Notes under the pieces: model-generated
What the model saw: the letters and a program-made list of their open reading frames with translations, nothing else
What the model was told of the DNA's origin: nothing
Databases searched by the model: none
Origin: Microvirga arabica
GTDB taxonomy: Bacteria; Pseudomonadota; Alphaproteobacteria; Rhizobiales; Beijerinckiaceae
Direction: 5' to 3'
DNA length: 64,000 bases
Assembly (NCBI RefSeq): GCF_016811235.1
Contig: NZ_JAFBID010000001.1
Coordinates: 62,001 to 126,000 of the forward strand
Position numbers and translations under genes: made by a program
Shown here: positions 53,896-64,000 of the stretch, piece by piece
How the letters are laid out: every line of letters starts with the position of its first letter
Numbering within the stretch: position 1 is the stretch's first letter

Positions 53896-54584
53896 AGCCG
53901 GTTGTCGTCACCAACACGCCGCGCGTCGACCAGAAGATTGTCGGCCGGCTCACCGAGTTCGGCGTGGCAACCGCCCATGAGGCCATGGGCCGCTCAGGGC
54001 TGATGAAGCCCTATATGCGGCCGATCTGGCCGGGAGCCCAGGTGGCCGGCAGCGCCGTGACGGTGCTGGCGCAGCCCGGCGACAACTGGATGATCCACGT
54101 GGCCGTCGAACAGTGCAGGCCCGGCGACATCTTGGTTGTCGGCGTGACCACCGATAACACTGACGGCATGTTCGGTGATCTGTTGGCGACATCGCTCAAG
54201 GCGCGGGGCGTGGTCGGCTTGGTGATTGACGCCGGCGTACGCGACGTGAAGACCCTGACCGAGATGGGATTCCCTGTGTGGTCGCGCGCCATATCGGCCA
54301 GGGGAACCGTGAAAGCGACCCTCGGCTCCGTGAACATTCCCGTGGTCTGCGCAGGCGCCCTGGTAAAGCCGGGTGACGTAATCATCGCCGACGACGACGG
54401 CGTCCTGGTGGTGCCGCGACGGGAAGCGGAGGCCGTGGCGGTCGCAGGCGAAGCCCGTGTCGCCAATGAAGGTTCGAAACGCGAGCAACTCGCCTCCGGC
54501 GTTCTTGGCCTCGACCTCTACAAGATGCGTGAACCCCTGGAGAAAGCGGGCCTCGTTTATGTGGAATACAGGGATGAGCAGTAG
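53892..54584 (+). CDS. ligK: 4-carboxy-4-hydroxy-2-oxoadipate aldolase (LigK/GalC)
   Basis: 230 residues of the RraA-like class II aldolase family: [60 protein letters not shown] (with Arg-Asp of the active site) and [20 protein letters not shown]. It splits the C6 hydroxy-keto acid into pyruvate and oxaloacetate and usually also decarboxylates oxaloacetate. Final step of the 4,5-cleavage route. Confidence 0.92.
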   Translation: MKPVVVTNTPRVDQKIVGRLTEFGVATAHEAMGRSGLMKPYMRPIWPGAQVAGSAVTVLAQPGDNWMIHVAVEQCRPGDILVVGVTTDNTDGMFGDLLATSLKARGVVGLVIDAGVRDVKTLTEMGFPVWSRAISARGTVKATLGSVNIPVVCAGALVKPGDVIIADDDGVLVVPRREAEAVAVAGEARVANEGSKREQLASGVLGLDLYKMREPLEKAGLVYVEYRDEQ

Positions 54585-54623
54585 GGGCGCGGCCCTTTGC
54601 CTGCTGAGATGCAGCGAGAACTC

Positions 54624-55454
54624 ATGAGTCTTCAGATCGCCTTCATCGGCTACGGCGAGGTCGGGCAACTCTTCGCGCGCCAGCTTGCGACGAAGGCCGA
54701 CGTGCGCGTGAGTGTATACGATATCCTCTTTGACGACCCAATCCGAGGCCGCGAGCTGAAGCAGCGAGCGTCGGACGACAAGGTCCATGCCGCAGACAGC
54801 GTGGCTGACGCCTGTGCAACGGCAGACATCGTTATCTCGGCTGTTACGGCGGATTCTGCGATCATGGCGGCCCGGCAGGCTGCGCCTCATCTCAGGCCAC
54901 GCCAAACTTACATCGATTTGAATTCCGTCTCGCCAGCCACCAAGAGGGACGTGGCTGATCAGGTCCGCCAGGGAGGCGCAGCCTTCATCGAGTTTGCCGT
55001 CATGGCTCCCGTGAGCGGCGTCGGCATTGAGGTTCCTATTCTCAGTGGCGGTGCAACGGCGGAAACAACTTCGGTTCGCCTGAACAAATTGGGGATGAAG
55101 ATTACCCCCGTCAGCTCTGAAATCGGAACGGCCTCCGCAACGAAGCTATGCCGCAGCATCGTCATCAAGGGCATGGAGGCATTGATGGTGGACTTCACGT
55201 TGGCCGCCGAAAAGGCAGGCGTGATGCCAGCCGTTCTGGCGAGCTTGACGGTGTCCTATCCTGGCATGGATTGGGATCACATCGCGAAGGCCATGATGTC
55301 TCGCGTGAAGCAGCACGGCGTGCGGCGGGCAGCAGAAATGCGAGAGGCAAGCCGCATGATTGCCGAATTCGGGCTCGATGGATCGTTGGCCGCGGCTATC
55401 GCCGAGAGGCACGAGAGTTTTGCGAGATCCGGGTCAGAGCCAAGCAGCACTTGA
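54624..55454 (+). CDS. NAD(P)-binding 6-phosphogluconate-dehydrogenase-like oxidoreductase (DUF1932)
   Basis: About 276 residues: Rossmann motif LQIAFIGYGEVGQLFARQLA, DIVISAVTADSAIMAARQAA and a C-terminal DUF1932 helical domain (AATKLCRSIVIKGMEALMVD, GMDWDHIAKAMMSRVKQHGV). Related to beta-hydroxyacid dehydrogenases. Start at 54624 (MSLQIAF); in-frame ATGs from 54597 add nine residues. It follows ligK and may oxidise a hydroxy-acid intermediate. It is not the Gfo/Idh-type LigC. Confidence 0.83.
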   Translation: MSLQIAFIGYGEVGQLFARQLATKADVRVSVYDILFDDPIRGRELKQRASDDKVHAADSVADACATADIVISAVTADSAIMAARQAAPHLRPRQTYIDLNSVSPATKRDVADQVRQGGAAFIEFAVMAPVSGVGIEVPILSGGATAETTSVRLNKLGMKITPVSSEIGTASATKLCRSIVIKGMEALMVDFTLAAEKAGVMPAVLASLTVSYPGMDWDHIAKAMMSRVKQHGVRRAAEMREASRMIAEFGLDGSLAAAIAERHESFARSGSEPSST

Positions 55455-55518
55455 ATGCAATGGACTTAAAGGATCTCTCCTCCTGCACCAGCCATTTCGG
55501 TATGACCGATCAACCCGA

Positions 55519-56253
55519 TTAGGCTTCGATCTCCGCCGAAACGTGGTGTGTCGCCCAAAGCGCAGCCTGAGTCCGATTGCAGGCACCGACCTTCTTCAAG
55601 ATTGCCTTGACGTGCACTTTCACGGTCGATTCAGAGAGGTTGAGCTTACGTGCAATCACCTTGTTGGGCGCCCCCTCTCTCAAGAAGGCCAGGATTTGGG
55701 TTTCTCTCATCGAGAGCCGTCGGCCTGACAATCGGAGATCGATATTCCCTCCTGGATTATCCGCCGGCACAGCTACCGCATGGTTCGCTTTCGTCTCGGT
55801 CATGGAGAGCACAAGAGCCGCTGGAAGAACAACTTCGCCGAGCATGACGAGATGGAGAGATCCAGCAAGGATTTCGCTTTGGCTATTGGAGAGACAGAAA
55901 CCGTGTGCTCCGGCCTTCCAGAAAGCCGATACTGCAGCGGCTTCGAACGTCTCCGCCACAATCACGATTTTTGCATCGGGAAAGCTCGTCTTTATTTGAT
56001 TGATGGTGTCGATAATGGCGTCGCTGCGGATTTCGCCATCGATGATGAAGAGGGCATGCTGTCCCTCCGGAATCTCTGGCAAGGTCGATATGTCGTCGAT
56101 GGCCTCATGGCAGACGTCAAACCCTTCGCCTGCAAGCACTGTCTCTAGGCCGATCCGCAGCAATGGATTGCTGCAGATTGGAAACACTTTCGTCGTTGGC
56201 TTCTCTTCCTGGCGATAGCTTCGCCGGTCTTCCATCAAGCTGTGCAATGACAT
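55519..56253 (-). CDS. LuxR-type response regulator with degenerate receiver domain
   Basis: 244 residues. The receiver-like half has one possible phospho-acceptor (ALFIIDGEIRSDAIIDT), but the acidic pair near the first strand is missing (VFPICSNPLLRIGLETVL) and the conserved Lys is replaced (GAHGFCLSNSQSE). The C-terminal LuxR HTH is intact: LSMRETQILAFLREGAPNKV and KLNLSESTVKVHVKAILKKV. No histidine kinase nearby. It likely works without classical phosphorylation, or by protein contact. Confidence 0.85.
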   Translation of the reverse strand: MSLHSLMEDRRSYRQEEKPTTKVFPICSNPLLRIGLETVLAGEGFDVCHEAIDDISTLPEIPEGQHALFIIDGEIRSDAIIDTINQIKTSFPDAKIVIVAETFEAAAVSAFWKAGAHGFCLSNSQSEILAGSLHLVMLGEVVLPAALVLSMTETKANHAVAVPADNPGGNIDLRLSGRRLSMRETQILAFLREGAPNKVIARKLNLSESTVKVHVKAILKKVGACNRTQAALWATHHVSAEIEA

Positions 56254-56310
56254 GAATCAACTCGCTATTCTTATGAACAAAACTTTTCTTCCGCGGATCC
56301 GGAGCCGATC

Positions 56311-56667
56311 CTAACGCACGACGTAGACGACTCTGCGCGAAGCGGCGTCCACGATGACCCGATGGTCGCTTACAACCGCGTAGCGGTAGGTTTCATGGCG
56401 CGGGATCGGGTGGAGATCGATCTCCTCAGGCAAGGCCTCCCCGATCAGGGCGCCGCGGCTGAAATGAGAGGCCAAGAGCGCATCCGGGTGCGAACCGCTC
56501 TTCCCTGGGGCAGCAGGAACATCGTTGCGCGCAGCATCGAGAGACGCGTGTTGCTGGTCCGCCGGCAAGGACGGCTCAGCCGCATGGGGTGCATTCAGGG
56601 CTATGGTGGGCATCGAAACACTGCCCATGAAGAACACCGCTAAAGCCAGATAATACGCGGCACGCAT
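56311..56667 (-). CDS. Secreted DUF1236-like protein
   Basis: About 118 residues. Signal peptide (YYLALAVFFMGSVSMPTIAL), a variable Ala/Pro/Ser-rich middle, and a C-terminal DUF1236-like part: EALPEEIDLHPIPRHETYRY then AVVSDHRVIVDAASRRVVYV. Start at the ATG at 56667 with GAGGG upstream. An ECF-type promoter lies at 56702-56727. Function unknown; DUF1236 proteins are common in rhizobial envelope-stress loci. Confidence 0.72.
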   Translation of the reverse strand: MRAAYYLALAVFFMGSVSMPTIALNAPHAAEPSLPADQQHASLDAARNDVPAAPGKSGSHPDALLASHFSRGALIGEALPEEIDLHPIPRHETYRYAVVSDHRVIVDAASRRVVYVVR

Positions 56668-56701
56668 GGTCACCCTCTATCACTAGCCTGTCAGGATAGA
56701 G

Positions 56702-56727
56702 AACGGACCGGTCAAAGCGTTTATTCC
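56702..56727 (-). promoter_or_regulatory. ECF sigma promoter before DUF1236-like gene
   Basis: Minus strand GGAAT, 17 bases, CGTT, with the -10 about 35 bp from the start codon. Same elements and spacing as upstream of the sigma gene itself. Confidence 0.6.
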
Positions 56728-56773
56728 GCCCCTTTACAAAAAAGGGCATACCTCTTCCGGAGTAGATGGGAGG

Positions 56774-57523
56774 TTAGCGGACGGATTCAGCCAGAGCCTT
56801 GACCTCCGCCTCGCCTTCGAGCGGGTTCCCGGCATCGAGATTGCCGAGATAGGATTCAACGAGGTCACCACCTGAGCTTGGCACATATTCAGCGCCCTTG
56901 GCAGGCTCTGCCAAAGCAAAGGTTACCGTCCACTCATCCGTTCGGCAGGCAACAGCACCGGTTGCCGTGGAGGTGGATTGCAGCCTGAATTCACGACATA
57001 ACGACTGGTCTGGAAGACGGTATGTCGAAATCACTCTCAACCGTCCAACCGGCAGCTCCGCCTCACGTCCGGATTCGAGGCGGCTGAGTTCCCTGAGGAC
57101 GCGGGGGTCTTCCAGCTGCGCAAGGCGACCTGCCACTGGCTGCGATTGCTGCCCTATGAGGTATCCCGCAGTCACGGCGACGGCCGCGAGGGAGGCAGCC
57201 AGAGCCATCTGGATCGGAAACGCCCCGCGGGCCCATAAGCTCTTTGCCTCCACGGGTTGGCGCTTCTCGCCAGCCGCACTCGCGGCCTCATAGGCCTCAA
57301 TCTGGGCTGAAATGGCTGCGCGGAGTTCGCTTGGAACATCGGGTGTCAGATTGCTGGCGAAAACGGAGCGTGTCAGACGACGGCTCTGCTGAAACTCGAC
57401 GATCTTCCGTGCGACCGCTGGATCCTGTGCCATAACCCTGGCAACGGCTGCTGCCACGGGCTCGTCGAGTTCCCCGTCCGCAAAGGCCATCAGGATTTCA
57501 TCGGTGAGATGCAGCTCCGACAT
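56774..57523 (-). CDS. Membrane anti-sigma factor
   Basis: 249 residues. N-terminal anti-sigma domain (SELHLTDEILMAFADGELDE, VARVMAQDPAVARKIVEFQQ) without the His-x3-Cys-x2-Cys zinc motif. One membrane segment near residue 115 (MALAASLAAVAVTAGYLIG) and a periplasmic C-terminal domain (CREFRLQSTSTATGAVACRT with two cysteines). Start at 57523, 30 bases after the sigma gene. Sequesters the ECF sigma factor until an envelope signal arrives. Confidence 0.85.
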   Translation of the reverse strand: MSELHLTDEILMAFADGELDEPVAAAVARVMAQDPAVARKIVEFQQSRRLTRSVFASNLTPDVPSELRAAISAQIEAYEAASAAGEKRQPVEAKSLWARGAFPIQMALAASLAAVAVTAGYLIGQQSQPVAGRLAQLEDPRVLRELSRLESGREAELPVGRLRVISTYRLPDQSLCREFRLQSTSTATGAVACRTDEWTVTFALAEPAKGAEYVPSSGGDLVESYLGNLDAGNPLEGEAEVKALAESVR

Positions 57524-57553
57524 CGTCCTACTCCACTCTCGTCTCATGTACCC

Positions 57554-58045
57554 TCAGGCAGCCGCTGTGACTTCGACCAGTCGCTTCCTGGCCCGAGCCA
57601 AGCGGCTCATGATCGTCCCGACAGGGATGTTCAGCACCTCTGCGGCCTCCCGGTAAGTGAGATCCTCGCCGCACACCAGAGCAAGCACCTCGCGCTGTTC
57701 CTGAGGCAGGCTGTCGATGGCCCGCTGGACTTCCGCTAAGGCGAGCCTGTTCATGATCGGCTCCTCGCCAGGGTCACCGATCAGGTGCGTCTGAGACTCC
57801 ACGTCTTCCATCATGCCTTCGGCTTTCATTCGTCTCAAGTGGTCGATCCAGTGATTGCGGAGAATTCGGAACATCCATGCATCGAACCGTGTTCCGGGCG
57901 TCCAGCTGTTCGCCTTGGCGAGTGCGCGCTCGCAGGCCCCTTGGACAAGATCGTCCGCAAGGGGTTGCGAGCGGCAGAGCACCAGCGCAAAGCGCCGGAG
58001 CCTCGGGAGAAGCGCCACGAGTTCCTGTCCTATGGCTGTTGCCAT
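57554..58045 (-). CDS. ECF RNA polymerase sigma factor
   Basis: 163 residues. Region 2: LCRSQPLADDLVQGACERAL and FDAWMFRILRNHWIDHLRRM. Region 4: ALAEVQRAIDSLPQEQREVL and YREAAEVLNIPVGTIMSRLA. Standard ECF length, no extra domain. Probably controls itself, the anti-sigma factor, two DUF1236 proteins and the S8 protease through the GGAAT-N17-CGTT elements around it. Confidence 0.92.
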   Translation of the reverse strand: MATAIGQELVALLPRLRRFALVLCRSQPLADDLVQGACERALAKANSWTPGTRFDAWMFRILRNHWIDHLRRMKAEGMMEDVESQTHLIGDPGEEPIMNRLALAEVQRAIDSLPQEQREVLALVCGEDLTYREAAEVLNIPVGTIMSRLARARKRLVEVTAAA

Positions 58046-58074
58046 TCCTGCTCCGCGTGACCTGATAGAACCAT

Positions 58075-58100
58075 AACGGGAAAGCTAATCGTTTTATTCC
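58075..58100 (-). promoter_or_regulatory. ECF sigma autoregulatory promoter
   Basis: Minus strand GGAAT-N17-CGTT; -10 element 30 bp upstream of the sigma-factor ATG. Alphaproteobacterial EcfG-class promoters read GGAAC-N16-17-CGTT, so this is a close relative. Confidence 0.65.
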
Positions 58101-58164
58101 AATCTCAAGAGGACACCGCTTCGCCGAGGGACCGGCGGGCTGCTTCGGCAGATCACAAACGAAA

Positions 58165-58184
58165 GGGCGGCCCGAAGGCCGCCC
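58165..58184 (-). terminator. Intrinsic terminator of the DUF1236 gene
   Basis: Perfect 8-bp stem GGGCGGCC / GGCCGCCC with a 4-base loop (CGAA on plus, TTCG on minus), starting 28 bases past the stop codon and followed on the minus strand by TTTCGTTTG. A UUCG loop and U-rich tail are classic. Confidence 0.7.
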
Positions 58185-58211
58185 CAAGCTCAGTACCAGA
58201 GCCGATAGTCG

Positions 58212-58619
58212 TTAGCGGATGACCTGAACGATCTTGCGGCTGCCGGGCTCCACCAGCACAGGGGTGTTGTTGACCACGGTGTACTTGTAGCCTTTCACCT
58301 TGTACTCGGCCGGCACCTCATAATAGGTCACGCCAGCTTCCGGCAGGGTCGCGCCCACGCGCACCTCTTCGCGATAGGTGTAGGACGGCACCTTCTGGGT
58401 GGTCACATACGAGCGGAACTCGGGCTGCTGCTGATCGGCAATACCACCCACGATGGCACCCGTGACGCCGCCCACGGCCGCACCGACCGGGCCGCCAACG
58501 ACCGCGCCGCCGACCGCACCTGTGGCTGCGCCCGCAGCGGCACCGCCGGACTGCGCAAAAGCCGCTGCAGGGGCGAGAGCAGCGAGAACGACGCTGGTAA
58601 GAAGAAGCTTCTTCGACAT
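58212..58619 (-). CDS. DUF1236 domain-containing secreted protein
   Basis: 135 residues: signal peptide (KLLLTSVVLAALAPAAAFAQ), a glycine-zipper-like segment (AAGAATGAVGGAVVGGPVGA), then DUF1236: RSYVTTQKVPSYTYREEVRV and EVPAEYKVKGYKYTVVNNTP ending in KIVQVIR. Glycine zippers often insert in or associate with the envelope. Start at 58619; the frame to 58694 lacks support. ECF promoter 48 bp upstream. Confidence 0.85.
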   Translation of the reverse strand: MSKKLLLTSVVLAALAPAAAFAQSGGAAAGAATGAVGGAVVGGPVGAAVGGVTGAIVGGIADQQQPEFRSYVTTQKVPSYTYREEVRVGATLPEAGVTYYEVPAEYKVKGYKYTVVNNTPVLVEPGSRKIVQVIR

Positions 58620-58666
58620 GATCTGACTCCTGAATTTTGCTTCGGGATCAACACCCGGCAACCGAC

Positions 58667-58692
58667 AACGCGTCATTGTCGAAGTAGTTTCC
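58667..58692 (-). promoter_or_regulatory. ECF sigma promoter before DUF1236 gene
   Basis: Minus strand GGAAA, 17 bases, CGTT; -10 lies 48 bp upstream of the DUF1236 ATG at 58619. Confidence 0.6.
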
Positions 58693-58928
58693 AAGCAACC
58701 AGTCCGGTTTTACGAACCTCTGACGCATGGAAAATTATGAACACAGGATGAATATGACTTATCTCTAATATTCATCAAAAATTCTGAACAATGCGGGCGC
58801 GGAAGATGACATTTAGCACCAACATATTCATTTTAGCGAATTTCCTAACCTTATGAAGGCACGGATTTCCCGATTAACACCTGCAATCTGCTGAAGGCAC
58901 CAGGAGCCTCTGGAAATTCAGGCGCACT

Positions 58929-58954
58929 TGAAACAAGCTGCCGCCTTGACCGTT
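58929..58954 (+). promoter_or_regulatory. ECF-like promoter before S8 protease gene
   Basis: TGAAA, 17 bases, CGTT on the plus strand, about 73 bp before the start at 59027. The first G of the -35 is T here, so this is the weakest of the four matches. Confidence 0.45.
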
Positions 58955-59026
58955 ATCTAAGGTTTAGTGGACCTGCAAAGCCACTGAGGGAACAAGGGCC
59001 CTGTTGCGGCGCATTAGCGAGCCGGG

Positions 59027-61069
<2,043 letters not shown>

Positions 61070-61137
61070 GGCGCACGGACGGAGAGACGTCTGGCAGGAG
61101 CTTCCTGATAGACTGGAAGCAGGTTGCTCCCGATGGA

Positions 61138-62619
61138 TCAGAGCCCACCACCGAGATAGGCCTGCAGGGTTGCACGGGTGCCCTCGCGCCAGAGCCCGCT
61201 CAGCGCCGCCTCGAACCGGGAGCGGAAGACTGGGTTCCCGGAGAGGTCGCCGAAGATGTCGGTCAGGTTCAGGAACGCAGAGGCATCTTCCCGTGCGGCC
61301 AATGCGGCCGGTTGCAGGCGGCCGGCATTCGGGTCGTCGAGAGCAACGGGCCGGCCCTGATCGTCCAGGCCCACGCAGGAGCGGCACCACAGGGCCGAAA
61401 CGAGGGCGAGTCCTGGGACGTCGCCGCCAGCCTTCAGCCGGTCACGGGTCGAGGGCAGGATGAACTTGGGCTGCCGGTTGGAGCCGTCCTGGGCGAGGCG
61501 CGGAATGGTGTCGCCGACATCGGGATTGCTGAAGCGGCGGGCGATCAGCCGGTAGTAGTCCTGGAGATCGACCCCCGGCACAGGCGGCACGCAGGGGATG
61601 ATCTCCTCCGCCTCAAGCTTATCGAGGAAGCCGCGCACCAGCGGATCCTGCATGGCCTCATGGACGAAGTGAATGCCCAGGAGCCCGGCCGGGTAGGCAA
61701 TGGCCGCATGGCCGCCATTGAGGATGCGCAGCTTCATCAGTTCGTACGCCGCCACATGGGGCGTGAAGGTGACACCGACCTCCTCGAGCGCCGGCCGGCC
61801 GGCGGGAAAATGATCCTCCAGCACCCACTGACGAAACGGCTCGCAGAAGACGGGCCAGTTGTCCCGAATGCCGAAGCGCTCCGTCAGGGCGGCGCGCTCC
61901 CTGTCCGTGGTTGCCGGCGTGATGCGATCGACCATGCTGTTGGGAAAGGCCACCTGCTCGCGCACATAGGCTGCAAGGGCAGGATCGATCCGGCTGGCCA
62001 GCCCGGCGACGGCCTCCTGGGCGACGCGTCCGTTATGGGGAAGGTTGTCGCACGACATCACCGTGAAGGGCGCAAGCTCCGCATCCCGCCGGCGCTTGAG
62101 CGCGGCAAGGATCACGCCGAACACGCTTCTGGGCGCGTGCAGGTGAGCGGCATCGTGAAGGATGTCCGGATGCTTGGGATTGAAGGCGCCCGTGGCCGGA
62201 TCGATGCAGTAGCCTCCCTCCGTGACGGTGAGGGACAGAATCCGCAGGGCCGGATCGTCGAGCGCCGCGATGATCGCGCGGCCGTCGTCTTCCACGGGCA
62301 CGAAGTCGACCATCGCGCCGGTCACCCGCGCATGGTTGGCGCCGGGCTCGAGTTCCACCACAGTGGTGAGCCAGTCCTGAGACTCGAGCGCCTGCCGCAT
62401 TGCCTTGTCGTTAGGGCGGATGCCCGCGCCGATCAGGGCCCAGTCGCGATCCCGTCCCGCATTGAAGAGATCATCCAGGTACACGGCCTGGTGCGCACGA
62501 TGAAAATTGCCGACGCCGATGTGGAGGATGCCGGCTTGCAACTGCGCGCGCTCATAGCCCGGCTTTGCGATGGCGGGCGGCAGATCCGCGAGATGGATGA
62601 GGTTCAAGGCACGGCTCAT
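61138..62619 (-). CDS. Mannitol dehydrogenase family oxidoreductase
   Basis: 493 residues, the usual length of polyol-specific long-chain dehydrogenases. LQAGILHIGVGNFHRAHQAV (nucleotide-binding start), VMSCDNLPHNGRVAQEAVAG, FPNSMVDRITPATTDRERAA (family signature) and LRILNGGHAAIAYPAGLLGI with the catalytic Lys-x-Arg-x-Leu-Asn-Gly-x-His region. Oxidises mannitol, arabitol, fructuronate or tagaturonate with NAD. Start at 62619 (MSRALNLIHLADLPP), not 62703. Stands alone here; convergent with the protease gene. Confidence 0.9.
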   Translation of the reverse strand: MSRALNLIHLADLPPAIAKPGYERAQLQAGILHIGVGNFHRAHQAVYLDDLFNAGRDRDWALIGAGIRPNDKAMRQALESQDWLTTVVELEPGANHARVTGAMVDFVPVEDDGRAIIAALDDPALRILSLTVTEGGYCIDPATGAFNPKHPDILHDAAHLHAPRSVFGVILAALKRRRDAELAPFTVMSCDNLPHNGRVAQEAVAGLASRIDPALAAYVREQVAFPNSMVDRITPATTDRERAALTERFGIRDNWPVFCEPFRQWVLEDHFPAGRPALEEVGVTFTPHVAAYELMKLRILNGGHAAIAYPAGLLGIHFVHEAMQDPLVRGFLDKLEAEEIIPCVPPVPGVDLQDYYRLIARRFSNPDVGDTIPRLAQDGSNRQPKFILPSTRDRLKAGGDVPGLALVSALWCRSCVGLDDQGRPVALDDPNAGRLQPAALAAREDASAFLNLTDIFGDLSGNPVFRSRFEAALSGLWREGTRATLQAYLGGGL

Positions 62620-63092
62620 GGGATGGGTCTCGGTTGGCTGGATAGGGAGCTGTCGGAAGAGCGGCATCGCCTCATCCATTGCCGTCGCCTGTAACAATGT
62701 CAACGTCCCGGCCGAATGGCCGGCATTGCCGACATGGGCTTAGATCGGACCGGCACCAGCGGAGTTTCCATCGCGATCCGTGCAGCGGCTTTCTGCAATG
62801 TGTTTCGCTGAATCGACCTCGACTGCACTCCCAATGGTGTATTCCCTTATTGCCCAGGCGCGGCATCCGCCGACACCATTCAAGAATCGACCATGGCTGT
62901 CCTATCGTTTAGGATGCGATGCGGAGCGCAAGCGATCACTTGCGGCGGACGACTTGTTTTGCCTTGCAGCAGAGCACCGGCTCTTTTGCGCATGACCGGC
63001 AAAACAAACCGGGCTCGTTATAACGACAGCACTGCTCTGCGACGTGTGTGCGCTCCGAGGACGTCGATGCAGCTGATGGCGGGAGGCTCGCC
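62620..63092. other. Divergent intergenic region, no gene seen
   Basis: Must contain promoters for the mannitol dehydrogenase (left) and the binding protein (right). Short open frames have no ribosome site or motif. No clear dyad noticed. Confidence 0.45.
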
Positions 63093-64000
63093 ATGGACCG
63101 AAACCTGTTGCGTCTCACAGCGGCGATCGTCTTCGCCGTGGCGAAGGTTGGCTCGGCCGGGGCTGAAATCCTCATCGGCATGGCAGGAGCCCTCACCGGT
63201 CCCAATGCCTATCAGGGCGAGCAGCAGCAGCAGGGCGTTGAGATGGCCATCGTCGACATCAACGCTGCCGGCGGCGTGCTCGGACAGCCGTTGCGTCTCA
63301 TCTCCGTCGACGATGCCTGCGACAGCGGCCAGGCCATCGCGGCGGCTCACAAGCTCGTGGCCGAGCAGGTAGCGTTCGTGGTCGGGCACCAGTGCTCGGG
63401 CGCCTCCATTCCAGCAGCCGGTGTTTACGAGCGAGCCGGCATCATCCAGATGACCCCGGCCTCGACGAATCCAAGATTGACGGAAGAGGGGCGCGCGAAT
63501 GTTTTCCGCATCTGTGGACGAGACGACCAGCAGGGCGAGATAGCCGCCGCCTATCTCGCGTCGCGAGGGCAGGATTCAAAGATCGCCATCCTCAGCGACG
63601 GCTCGATCTATGGGGATGGGATCACCAAGGAAACCCAGCGCCACCTGCGCAATCGCGGCGCTTTGGAAGCGCTGTATGACACCCTTGATCCGGGTCTGAG
63701 CGACTACTCTCCCCTGATTGCAAAGTTGCAGTCCGCCGGAATCCGGATTGCCTATTTCGGCGGATATTACCGGGAAGCCGCCATCCTGATCCGCAATGCC
63801 CGTGAACAGGGCTATGACCTGCAGCTGGTATCCGGCGACAGCATCGCGAGCGAAGCCTTCATCCAGGTTGCCGATGAGGCCGGCGAAGGAACCGTATTCA
63901 CGTCTTTTCGAGACCCGCGCCGAAATCCCGGCGCAGCCTCTCTCGTTGAGCGATTCCGACGCCAGGGATTCGAGCCCGAGGGCTACACGCTCTACAGCTA
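63093..64000 (+). CDS. Branched-chain-amino-acid-type ABC transporter substrate-binding protein (partial)
   Basis: The frame opens with a short signal peptide (NLLRLTAAIVFAVAKVGSAG) and continues EILIGMAGALTGPNAYQGEQ, VEMAIVDINAAGGVLGQPLR, QVAFVVGHQCSGASIPAAGV and ILSDGSIYGDGITKETQRHL, the LivJ/LivK fold. GGGAGG lies seven bases before the ATG. It is still open at the right edge, so about 302 residues are seen. Permease genes may follow outside the window. Confidence 0.88.
   Translation, partial: MDRNLLRLTAAIVFAVAKVGSAGAEILIGMAGALTGPNAYQGEQQQQGVEMAIVDINAAGGVLGQPLRLISVDDACDSGQAIAAAHKLVAEQVAFVVGHQCSGASIPAAGVYERAGIIQMTPASTNPRLTEEGRANVFRICGRDDQQGEIAAAYLASRGQDSKIAILSDGSIYGDGITKETQRHLRNRGALEALYDTLDPGLSDYSPLIAKLQSAGIRIAYFGGYYREAAILIRNAREQGYDLQLVSGDSIASEAFIQVADEAGEGTVFTSFRDPRRNPGAASLVERFRRQGFEPEGYTLYS

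Larger units (their letters stand above)
58620..59026. other. Divergent promoter region
   Basis: No gene. Holds the two ECF-type promoters at 58667-58692 (leftward) and 58929-58954 (rightward), separated by an AT-rich segment from about 58720 to 58870. Confidence 0.6.

Noticed and set aside
54624..55454. LigC (CHMS dehydrogenase) candidate
   Set aside because: The protein is 6PGDH/DUF1932-like, whereas LigC belongs to the Gfo/Idh/MocA family; the two Gfo/Idh proteins at 7740-9775 belong to the distant tct operon.

Overview
The window reads as a chromosomal or megaplasmid segment of a soil or plant-associated alphaproteobacterium, most likely Hyphomicrobiales (Methylobacteriaceae/Microvirga-like). 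The reasons are high GC, a ChvE/GguAB-type sugar transporter, DUF1236 proteins, tripartite tricarboxylate (Bug) transporters, a GGAAT-N17-CGTT type ECF promoter, and a sigma54 site in front of a urea transporter. The genus is inferred from gene content only. Nine substrate-binding proteins for uptake systems occur in 64 kb, so this is mainly a catabolic, nutrient-scavenging region.

Layout. 1-3.4 kb: urtABC urea ABC transporter (leftward, urtC cut by the window edge) behind a sigma54 promoter. 3.8-9.8 kb: leftward operon of two Gfo/Idh/MocA oxidoreductases, tctCBA and a sugar-isomerase-like TIM barrel. 10.1-14.9 kb: a poorly understood cassette (Tm-1-like/UPF0261 protein, SRPBCC protein, PEP-hydrolase-like TIM barrel, substrate-binding protein) facing a divergent AraC regulator. 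15.3-20.6 kb: a gene-poor, island-like stretch with a frameshifted endonuclease/exonuclease/phosphatase-family gene, a 3' fragment of tRNA-Lys that looks like an integration scar, and several hypothetical proteins. 20.9-21.6 kb: hemolysin III family protein.

21.7-34 kb: sugar block. Leftward are ytfQRT-yjfF (galactofuranose-type transporter), a GntR/FadR regulator, then chvE-gguA-gguB. Divergent are an L-arabonate-dehydratase-like enzyme and an L-2-keto-3-deoxyarabonate-dehydratase-like enzyme, so imported aldoses probably enter the non-phosphorylative pathway. 34-35.5 kb: a decayed aldehyde dehydrogenase fused to a cupin fragment, behind a perfect 20-bp palindrome.

35.5-55.5 kb: a large aromatic-acid catabolic cluster. 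One leftward unit carries a VanA-like Rieske oxygenase, a VanB-like reductase, a GntR regulator, a LivKHMGF importer, a MetE-like methyltransferase and a type I extradiol dioxygenase. The other leftward unit carries LigI, an orphan Bug protein, an alpha/beta hydrolase, LigA, LigB, a YciI protein and a second, nearly duplicated LivK-like protein. Rightward of lysR are galD, galB and ligK/galC plus a 6PGDH-like dehydrogenase. Together they describe O-demethylation of a methoxylated aromatic acid, 4,5-ring cleavage (gallate-like, since no LigC is seen) and conversion to pyruvate and oxaloacetate. The lysR gene is bracketed by two inverted copies of a 41-bp composite operator, one in each promoter region.

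55.5-61 kb: an envelope/stress module with an atypical LuxR-type response regulator, two DUF1236-like secreted proteins, an ECF sigma factor with a membrane anti-sigma factor, and a secreted S8 protease with a Gly-Asn repeat region. Four promoters here share a GGAA-like -35 and CGTT -10 with exactly 17 bp between. 61-64 kb: a mannitol dehydrogenase family protein and the start of another branched-chain-type substrate-binding protein.
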